DNA of 12,903 nucleotides, taken from positions 1-12,903 of the forward strand of contig JAQYPI010000067.1 in the NCBI GenBank assembly GCA_028726925.1. Direction: 5' to 3'. The DNA comes from Caryophanales bacterium. GTDB taxonomy: Bacteria; Bacillota_I; Bacilli_A; RFN20; CAG-826. The notes under the pieces were generated by a model. That model saw nothing but the letters and a program-made list of their open reading frames with translations. It did no database searches and had not been told where the DNA came from. Shown here one piece after another: positions 6,997-12,903 of the stretch. Numbering within the stretch: the first letter of the stretch is position 1; every line of letters begins with the position of its first letter. Made by a program: the position numbers and the translations under genes.

Positions 6997-8003
6997 AGAA
7001 AAGCAACCTTCACCCCCTCGTCGCCGAGGTCGGGAAGGCCAACAAAAAGCTTTTCCGCACGATCTACAAGGCCATCGAACGCTATTCCAAAATCGTCGTT
7101 TTCCGCCACATCAAACCGGATTTCGACGCTTTCGGCTCCCAGATGGGCCTTTACACCTTCTTGAAAGACAACTTCCCCGAGAAGGAAATCCATTTCGTCG
7201 GGGACAATCACCCGTCCTTCACCCCGCGTCTTTTCCCGCAGACGGAAAACCTTCCCAACGAATGGTTCAAGGGCGGTGATTTCCTGGCCATCGTCTGCGA
7301 CGTCGGCGACGAAGAGCGAATCGCCGACCCGCGTTTCAAGCACGCTCGGTACAAAATCAAGATCGACCACCATCCGTGCAAAAAGGAAATCGCCAAGCGG
7401 GCGACGTTCTTGGACACGGAAGCCGCCGCGGCAAGCGAGCTCGTCGCGGATCTTCTTCTCAACTATCCCGGGAAGGTTCTGTCGAAAGAAGCCGCGCGCT
7501 ACCTCTACATCGGCATCGTCGGGGACTCCGGCCGTTTCCTCTACTCCTCGACCTCGCCTCACACCTTCGCCGTCTCCGAAGCCCTCATCGCGACCGGGTT
7601 CGATCTTCATGAAACCTACCTTGCGATGTATGAGAAAAACCTCGATTCCCTCCATTCCCTCGGCTACGTCCTTTCTCATTTCAAGGTCACCGAGCACGGG
7701 GTCGCCTATTACCTCCTCCCCAAGGAAGTCCAGGAAGAGCTCCACATCACCCCGATTCTTGGGAAAGAGCACGTCAATGCCTTCTCCAACATCGCCGGCA
7801 TCGAGGCGTGGTGCTCCATCACGGAAGATCCGCAGCCAAAGGATTACTGCTGGCGCATCTCCATCCGTTCCAAGCGCGCCGACATTTCCGGAATCGCCCG
7901 GAAGTGGGGCGGCGGAGGCCATGCCCAAGCCTCGGGGGCACGCATCGATTCGCTGGACGATCTTGAAAGTTTCCTCCACGACCTCGATTCCCTCTTCGCC
8001 TGA
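6993..8003 (+). CDS. nrnA: DHH/DHHA1 phosphoesterase, NrnA-like (nanoRNase / pAp phosphatase)
   Basis: This 336-residue protein has the size and architecture of Bacillus NrnA and mycoplasma MgpA: a DHH domain (about 30-200) joined to a DHHA1 domain (about 230-335), with no membrane segment. Metal-binding motifs are HIKPDFDAFGS (His39, Asp43, Asp45), VCDVGD (Asp103), KIDHHP (DHH at 125-127) and GIVGDSGRF (Asp178). The substrate-binding glycine motif GGGGHAQASGA is at 306-316. Family members degrade 2-5 nt RNA, dephosphorylate pAp and may hydrolyse pApA from c-di-AMP turnover; which applies here cannot be told from sequence. The start ATG overlaps the ackA stop by 4 bases, with AGAGG about 8 bases upstream. 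It ends just before a terminator. The symbol rests on architecture, so a related DHH enzyme remains possible. Confidence 0.88.
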   Translation: MKKSNLHPLVAEVGKANKKLFRTIYKAIERYSKIVVFRHIKPDFDAFGSQMGLYTFLKDNFPEKEIHFVGDNHPSFTPRLFPQTENLPNEWFKGGDFLAIVCDVGDEERIADPRFKHARYKIKIDHHPCKKEIAKRATFLDTEAAAASELVADLLLNYPGKVLSKEAARYLYIGIVGDSGRFLYSSTSPHTFAVSEALIATGFDLHETYLAMYEKNLDSLHSLGYVLSHFKVTEHGVAYYLLPKEVQEELHITPILGKEHVNAFSNIAGIEAWCSITEDPQPKDYCWRISIRSKRADISGIARKWGGGGHAQASGARIDSLDDLESFLHDLDSLFA

Positions 8004-8006
8004 ACT

Positions 8007-8036
8007 TATCCGCGGGAAACCGCGGATATTTTCTTT
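8007..8036 (+). terminator. Intrinsic terminator after ackA-nrnA
   Basis: A perfect 9-bp stem TATCCGCGG (8007-8015) and CCGCGGATA (8020-8028) with a GAAA loop is followed by TTTTCTTT. It begins four bases after the nrnA stop codon and ends the ackA-nrnA transcript. Its T-rich tail runs into the dyad and promoter of dnaE. Confidence 0.88.
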
Positions 8037-8060
8037 CTGAATAGAAAGATATGGTAAAAT
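8032..8060 (+). promoter_or_regulatory. dnaE promoter: extended -10 and upstream dyad
   Basis: TGGTAAAAT (8052-8060) is an extended -10 (TGn plus TAAAAT, 5 of 6 matches). It ends only six bases before the dnaE ATG at 8067, so transcription should begin at or beside the start codon. There is no good -35; the place where one would lie is occupied by a perfect 7-bp inverted repeat TCTTTCT-GAAT-AGAAAGA (8032-8049). No Shine-Dalgarno sequence is visible between this promoter and the ATG. Confidence 0.5.
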
Positions 8061-8066
8061 AACTTC

Positions 8067-11000
8067 ATGGCTTTCGTAGCGTTGAACGTCTATAGCGGGT
8101 ACACGTTCCTCAAAAGCGGCTTGAGCGTCAAAAAAATCGTTGCATCAAGCCTTCGGAGAGGTTCTCCTTTCTGCGCCGTCGCGGACCTTGCGTCCTTTCG
8201 CGCGGCCCCCGAGCTCGTCTCCCTTTGCTTGCCAAGAGGCATCGCCCCTTTAATCGGCGTGGCCTTTTCCTTCCCGGAAGGGCGTTACGTCGTTTATCCC
8301 ACCTGTGAAGAAGGGTACCGGGCTCTCCTTCCCTTGATTCCCCCTTTTTCCAAAGACGCCCTGCCGTTTTCTTCTTTCTTGCCTGCCCTTTCTCACTGCG
8401 TCGTCATCCTCGACGCCGGGGATCCTTCCGTCGTTTCGAAGATGAAAGAGGATCCCTCATCCTACGCAGCCTTCCTTTCCCGGGTCGACCAAGCAAGTGA
8501 TTCCTTCTTTCTTGGCCTCCCGACTGAGGAAGGCCTTCCAAAAGCGAAAGATGCCATCCGGGCCTTTGCCTCGTCCTTCCCTTTCCGCCTCGTCGCTTTC
8601 CCTTTCGTTGCCTACGCGAAGAAGGAAGACGCCATCGTGACCTCCATCCTCCGCGCGATCGAGGAAGGAGCGCCCCTCTCGAGCAAAGAGGAAACCGGCC
8701 CGTTTTATTTCCTAAACGAGGAAGAAACCGCGGCGGAATTCACCAAAGAAGAAATCGACGCCACCGAGGAAATCGCGAACAAAGCCAAAGGATTCCAGTT
8801 CGTTCAGAAACGCGGCGGCCTTGCCCATTTCCCCGTCCCAAAGGGCGAGAGCGCGGAATCCTATCTTCGAAAGAAGACTTTTGAAGGCCTTTTGAAAAGG
8901 AAACCGGACGCGGGCAGCCAATACTTTGAACGTCTCGAGCAAGAGCTCTCCGTCATCCTCCCGATGGGCTACGCGGATTATTTCCTCATCGTCGCGGATT
9001 ACGTCTCCTATGCGAAAACTCACGGCATCCTCGTCGGCCCGGGCCGCGGATCGGGTGCCGGTTCCCTTGTTTCCTATGCCCTTGGCATCTGCGTCCCCGA
9101 TCCCGTCGAACACGGCCTCCTCTTCGAGCGATTCCTGAACGTCGCCCGCCACGAGATGCCAGACACCGACGTGGATTTCGAGGATCTTTACCGGGAAAAC
9201 GTCGTCCATTACCTGCAGGAGAAATACGGGAAAGACCACGTCGCCCACGTCATGACCATGCAGACGATGGGCGCCCGGCAATCCCTCACGGACGTCGGCA
9301 AGATCTATGGCTACCAGCCTAGCGAAATCCGCCTTCTCACCTCACGCGCCGATCCCCGTCACGACCTCGCCTGGAATTACAAGAACAACGCCGCGTTCCA
9401 AGGCATCGTGGGCGGAGATCCTTATTTCAAGGACCTCGTATCCCTCGCGGCCAAAATCGAGGGCCTCCCCCGCCAAAGCGGCCTCCATGCCGCGGGCATC
9501 GTCTTGAACGACGCCCCGCTTCCCGAGGTCATACCCGCCGTCGACCAGGACCCAATCGGCCTCGTCGAACAATTCGACAAGGACGACCTCCAACCCCAAG
9601 GCTTCCTGAAATTCGACCTCCTTGGTCTCACCAATCTCTCCCTCATTTCCCTTTGCCTGCGCAAGATCGAAGAAAGCGAAGGGGTTCGCATCCGTTACGA
9701 GGAAATCCCCCATGAAGACCAAGCGGCCCTCGCCCTCATCGCGGAAGGTTGGACCATGGGCCTTTTCCAACTCGAAAGCGAAGGCATGAACCGGGCGATA
9801 TCGGAAGTCCATCCCACTTCATTGGAAGATCTCTGCGCCGTTATCGCGCTCTTCCGCCCGGGGCCGATGGCCAACATATCGACTTTCGCGAAAAGAAAGG
9901 CCGGGAAGGAACCGATTTCCTATCTTTGTCCCGAGCTCGAGCCGATTCTTTCCAATACCTATGGAGTCATCGTCTATCAGGAACAGATCATGCAAATCGC
10001 CCAGGCGGTCGCCGGGTTTTCCCTCGGGGAAGCGGATATTTTCCGCCGGGCCATCTCGCATAAGGACCTCGAACAACTTTCCTCTCTGAAGCAGCGCTTC
10101 CTCGAAGGGGCGAAAGCGAGGGGCCATGGGGACGCCCTTTCCCTGCAGCTCTACGAACTCATCGAACGGTTTGCGGACTACGGTTTCAACAAATCCCATT
10201 CCCTTTGCTACGCGATCATCGCTTCCCAGATGGCCTTCCTCAAAGCCCATTACCCCCTTTGTTTCTACGCCTCGGTCCTCGATTACGGGGGCGGGGGAAA
10301 GGAAAAGCTCCAGCGCGTCCTCGCGGAAATCAAACGCAAAAGAATCCGCTTCCTCCTCCCGTCCGTGAACGAAGCGGGCCTATCTTATATTCCCCACGAT
10401 GGCGGCATCCTCTTCCCCTTGACGGCGATTCGGGGCCTTCCTTCTTTCCTTGCAAGCGGCATCCTCGACGAGAGGATCGCGCATGGGCCTTATTGCGATT
10501 TCTTCGATTTCGCCCTCCGCAACCGCAAAAACAAAATCACCCTCGAATCCTTGGTCGCCCTCATCAATGCCGGGGCCTTCGATTCGCTATGCCAAAGCCG
10601 CGCGACCTTGCGGCGGACCGCCCCCATCGCCATCCAATTCGCGGAACTCTTCGGGGACGATGGGCAAGGCAGCCTCCTCGAGCCCGAGGAAATCGAGAAA
10701 CCGATTTACGCGGAAGCCGAGGACAACCGAAATGAGAACCTCTTCCTCGAAAAAGAAGCCATCGGGATGATGGTTTCCGGTTCTCCACTCGACGCGAAGA
10801 AAGAAGAAATCGAGAAACGGGGCCTCAAGAGGCTCTCAGAACTGGAAGATTCTCCGAGGCCGATCGAGGTTGTCGGCATCCTCGAGCGATCCAAGGCCCT
10901 CGTCACAAAAAAAGGGACGAAAATGGCTTTCATGACCTTGCAAGACGAGATGTGTTCCGTCGATTTCACCCTTTGGAGCGACGTCTACGACAAGGCGTTC

Positions 11001-11096
11001 CCCTTGCTCAAGGAAGGGAATCTCCTTCGCGTCAAGGCCCGAAAAGACCTGCGGCGCCCCGGATCCTATCTCGTCGACCAAATCGAAACACTTTGA
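8067..11096 (+). CDS. dnaE: DNA polymerase III alpha subunit, DnaE type
   Basis: This 1009-residue replicative C-family polymerase is shorter than the roughly 1100 residues usual for Bacillus DnaE; in Bacilli DnaE extends primers on the lagging strand beside PolC. The palm carries GPGRGSGAGSLVSYALGI (324-341), MPDTDVDFED with catalytic Asp368 and Asp370, and FDLLGLTNLS with the third catalytic Asp517. A helix-hairpin-helix segment (INAGAFDSL) and an OB-fold (about residues 930-1000, VVGILERSK onward) follow. The N-terminal PHP domain (about 1-205) is compact and has lost its metal-binding histidines (VALNVYSGY, CAVADLAS). The ATG at 8067 fits the Bacillus N-terminus FVHLQVHSGYS by eye, but has no Shine-Dalgarno site and a -10 element just upstream, suggesting a leaderless message. 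polA follows after 10 bases. Confidence 0.96.
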   Translation: MAFVALNVYSGYTFLKSGLSVKKIVASSLRRGSPFCAVADLASFRAAPELVSLCLPRGIAPLIGVAFSFPEGRYVVYPTCEEGYRALLPLIPPFSKDALPFSSFLPALSHCVVILDAGDPSVVSKMKEDPSSYAAFLSRVDQASDSFFLGLPTEEGLPKAKDAIRAFASSFPFRLVAFPFVAYAKKEDAIVTSILRAIEEGAPLSSKEETGPFYFLNEEETAAEFTKEEIDATEEIANKAKGFQFVQKRGGLAHFPVPKGESAESYLRKKTFEGLLKRKPDAGSQYFERLEQELSVILPMGYADYFLIVADYVSYAKTHGILVGPGRGSGAGSLVSYALGICVPDPVEHGLLFERFLNVARHEMPDTDVDFEDLYRENVVHYLQEKYGKDHVAHVMTMQTMGARQSLTDVGKIYGYQPSEIRLLTSRADPRHDLAWNYKNNAAFQGIVGGDPYFKDLVSLAAKIEGLPRQSGLHAAGIVLNDAPLPEVIPAVDQDPIGLVEQFDKDDLQPQGFLKFDLLGLTNLSLISLCLRKIEESEGVRIRYEEIPHEDQAALALIAEGWTMGLFQLESEGMNRAISEVHPTSLEDLCAVIALFRPGPMANISTFAKRKAGKEPISYLCPELEPILSNTYGVIVYQEQIMQIAQAVAGFSLGEADIFRRAISHKDLEQLSSLKQRFLEGAKARGHGDALSLQLYELIERFADYGFNKSHSLCYAIIASQMAFLKAHYPLCFYASVLDYGGGGKEKLQRVLAEIKRKRIRFLLPSVNEAGLSYIPHDGGILFPLTAIRGLPSFLASGILDERIAHGPYCDFFDFALRNRKNKITLESLVALINAGAFDSLCQSRATLRRTAPIAIQFAELFGDDGQGSLLEPEEIEKPIYAEAEDNRNENLFLEKEAIGMMVSGSPLDAKKEEIEKRGLKRLSELEDSPRPIEVVGILERSKALVTKKGTKMAFMTLQDEMCSVDFTLWSDVYDKAFPLLKEGNLLRVKARKDLRRPGSYLVDQIETL

Positions 11097-11106
11097 GGAA
11101 ACTTCC

Positions 11107-12903
11107 ATGGACAACAGTAAACACATGCTCGTCATCGACGGTAACTCCTTGCTCTTCCGGGCGTTCTACGCGACTTATTATGGGGATCCTTCCTCCATCA
11201 TGCGCACGTCCGCCGGAATCCCGAGCAACGCGATTTTTGCCTTTTCGAACATGCTAGCCAAGCTCCTCAATTCCTTGGAGGAAGGCGGTTCCCTTTTCCT
11301 AGCTTTTGACACAGATTCCCAAACCTTCCGGAAAGAGGAATTCGCCTCGTACAAAGCAAACCGGAAACCGGCCCCGGAGGAACTCTGCGCCCAGTTCGGG
11401 CCGGCTCGGGAACTCGTTAAAGCCCTCGGCATCCCGTTCCACGAGCAGCACGGCATCGAGGCAGATGACCTCGCGGGCACCGTTTCGCGCCTCGCCGAGA
11501 ACGCCGGTTATCGGGTCGACGTCTACACCTCCGACAAGGACTATCTCCAGCTCGTCACCGATCGCGTGACCGTCCATTTGCTCAAGAAGGGTTTGAGCGA
11601 CCTCGAGGAAGTTACCCCCTCTTCCATGATCGAGCATTACGGCTTCTCCCCGCGTCAGATCATCGATTACAAAGGCTTGAGAGGGGATTCAAGCGACAAT
11701 CTCCCTGGCATCCCCGGAATCGGGGAAAAGACGGCGACCAAACTCATCCAGACGTATGGTTCCTTCGACGCGATCATCGATGCCGCGAAAGCCGGCACCA
11801 TCAAGGGGAAACTCGGCGAGAACATCGTCAAGAACGAGGAAATCGGTCGGCTTTGCCATTCCCTTGCGACCATGAAACTCGACTGCGCCTTGCCTTTTGG
11901 GCTCGACGATCTCGTTTATCGCGGCTATGACGCCGGAAAAGTCAGCCATTTCGCTTCGGAATTCGAACTCAAGACCCTCCTTTCCCGTCTGCCCAAGCGC
12001 TTCCGCTATGCCGGCGACGCGGGCCAAGTCGTCCTCCCTCCCCTTCAAAGGATTCGGACGCTTGAGGGCATCGCGCTTCCCGCCAAGGTTGGTCTATCCC
12101 TCGACCTTGAGGAAAACGTCTACAATGAAGCCGAGGTCCAAGGCATCGGCATCGCGACGAAAGAGGCGCGTTATTACCTTGATAGAGACGCCCTTGGTTC
12201 CGATGCCGCCCTCAAGCGCATGCTCGAAGATCCCACCGTCGAGAAAACCGTTTACGACGGGAAGAAAATTCGTGTCGGCCTTTCCCGCCTCGGCATCGAT
12301 TTCCAAGGGATAACCTTTGATTTGCTGCTCGCGGGTTACCTTCTTGATTCCTCCCTCACCGGCAACGCTTCCATCCTCTTCTCTTCCTTCGGCGTATCTT
12401 TGCCCGAGAAGGAAGGGGGATTGCTCGCGGAAGGAAACCCAGAGGAAACTTCCGCGGAAGCCTTCTATGCTTATGTTTTGGAAAAGGAAGCCCGGAACAA
12501 ACTCGAAACCTGCGGGGCGACAAGCCTCTTAAGCGATCTTGAGATTCCTTTATCCATCATTCTTGCGGACATGGAAATCGAGGGGTTCCCGCTTGATCCC
12601 GACGAGCTTTCGCGCATCGGCGCCGGTTTCAGGGCCAAGCGAGACGCTCTCGAAAGCGAGATCTTCGCGATGGCAGGGCACCCGTTCAACATCGCAAGCC
12701 CCAAGCAAGTCGCCTCCGTCCTTTACGACGAGCTCGGCCTCAAGGGCCCGAAGAACCGGTCCACGTCCGTTGAGGAACTCCGTTTCCTCTCCTCGAGCCA
12801 CCCTCTTGTCGGAAAGATCCTCGAATACCGCAAATACGCCAAACTCGTCGGGACTTACATCGACGGTCTCTTGCCTCATCGCCAGAAAGACGGGAAGATC
12901 CAT
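11107..12903 (+). CDS. polA: DNA polymerase I, 5' part
   Basis: The frame is open to the right edge, giving the first 599 residues of a protein usually near 880. The 5' nuclease domain (1-290) has Asp11 (VIDGNSLLFRAFYA), Asp68, the Glu118/Asp120/Asp121 cluster (GIEADD), Asp143 (TSDKD), and Asp194/Asp197 in GDSSDNLPGIPGIGEKTA, a helix-hairpin-helix. A 3'-5' exonuclease-like domain (about 325-475) keeps Asp333 and Glu335 but appears to lack the other metal-binding aspartates. The polymerase domain begins near 480, with FNIASPKQVASVLYDELGL and RKYAKLVGTYIDGL visible; the catalytic palm motifs lie outside the window. The protein removes RNA primers and fills gaps in replication and repair. GAGG overlapping the dnaE stop, eight bases before the ATG, serves as ribosome site, so dnaE and polA form one transcript. 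Confidence 0.96.
   Translation, partial: MDNSKHMLVIDGNSLLFRAFYATYYGDPSSIMRTSAGIPSNAIFAFSNMLAKLLNSLEEGGSLFLAFDTDSQTFRKEEFASYKANRKPAPEELCAQFGPARELVKALGIPFHEQHGIEADDLAGTVSRLAENAGYRVDVYTSDKDYLQLVTDRVTVHLLKKGLSDLEEVTPSSMIEHYGFSPRQIIDYKGLRGDSSDNLPGIPGIGEKTATKLIQTYGSFDAIIDAAKAGTIKGKLGENIVKNEEIGRLCHSLATMKLDCALPFGLDDLVYRGYDAGKVSHFASEFELKTLLSRLPKRFRYAGDAGQVVLPPLQRIRTLEGIALPAKVGLSLDLEENVYNEAEVQGIGIATKEARYYLDRDALGSDAALKRMLEDPTVEKTVYDGKKIRVGLSRLGIDFQGITFDLLLAGYLLDSSLTGNASILFSSFGVSLPEKEGGLLAEGNPEETSAEAFYAYVLEKEARNKLETCGATSLLSDLEIPLSIILADMEIEGFPLDPDELSRIGAGFRAKRDALESEIFAMAGHPFNIASPKQVASVLYDELGLKGPKNRSTSVEELRFLSSSHPLVGKILEYRKYAKLVGTYIDGLLPHRQKDGKIH

Noticed and set aside
6975..7979. A 334-residue frame antisense to nrnA
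   Set aside because: Shadow of nrnA, whose DHH and DHHA1 motifs are all in the plus-strand frame.
1..12903. Mobile elements, CRISPR arrays, tRNA/rRNA genes, riboswitches
   Set aside because: No transposase motifs, no regularly spaced direct repeats, no cloverleaf or conserved riboswitch core was found in the gaps; all sizeable frames are housekeeping genes of uniform composition.

Overview
The window is a GC-rich stretch of bacterial chromosome (high fifties percent GC by eye, strong preference for C or G at third codon positions). It carries core housekeeping genes of Firmicutes/Bacilli type. The aldolase resembles the short class IIB enzymes of streptococci and lactobacilli. DnaE is the short Bacilli type with an N-terminus that aligns by memory with Bacillus DnaE, and dnaE is followed directly by polA, an order also seen in Mollicutes and relatives. 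Visible Shine-Dalgarno sites are AAGGAG-like. My best guess is an uncultured Bacilli lineage near Erysipelotrichia/Mollicutes. This is an inference, since no rRNA or marker search was possible. I see no mobile element, CRISPR array, tRNA or rRNA.

Layout. (1) At 2-556 (+) is the 3' end of a class II fructose-bisphosphate aldolase gene, closed by a strong terminator. (2) At 641-5543 (-) is a three-gene glycogen unit read right to left: glgB (branching enzyme), glgP (phosphorylase) and a small four-helix membrane protein of unknown function. It ends in its own terminator, back to back with the aldolase terminator. (3) The 256-base divergent intergenic region 5544-5799 holds a perfect TATAAT for glgB, a short dyad at its -35 position, and a hairpin just before the ackA ribosome binding site. 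(4) At 5800-8003 (+) is ackA (acetate kinase), overlapping by 4 bases a DHH/DHHA1 phosphoesterase of the NrnA type and followed by a terminator. (5) At 8067-12903 (+) is dnaE and then polA, which runs off the right edge.

How the genes fit together. Aldolase (glycolysis), glycogen phosphorylase and branching enzyme (storage glucan), and acetate kinase (ATP from acetyl phosphate) describe a fermentative sugar metabolism with a carbohydrate reserve. NrnA (end-stage RNA decay and pAp removal), DnaE and PolA (replication, primer removal, repair) form a nucleic-acid block. No glycogen synthesis genes (glgC, glgA, glgD) lie in the window, so they must be elsewhere if present.

No wholly new system is evident. 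The points most worth a second look are a 44-residue lysine-rich, histone-H1-like tail on GlgB; a dnaE promoter so close to the ATG that the transcript should be leaderless; short dyads at the -35 position of both the glgB and dnaE promoters; an apparently metal-dead PHP domain in DnaE; and the unknown membrane protein ending the glycogen operon.
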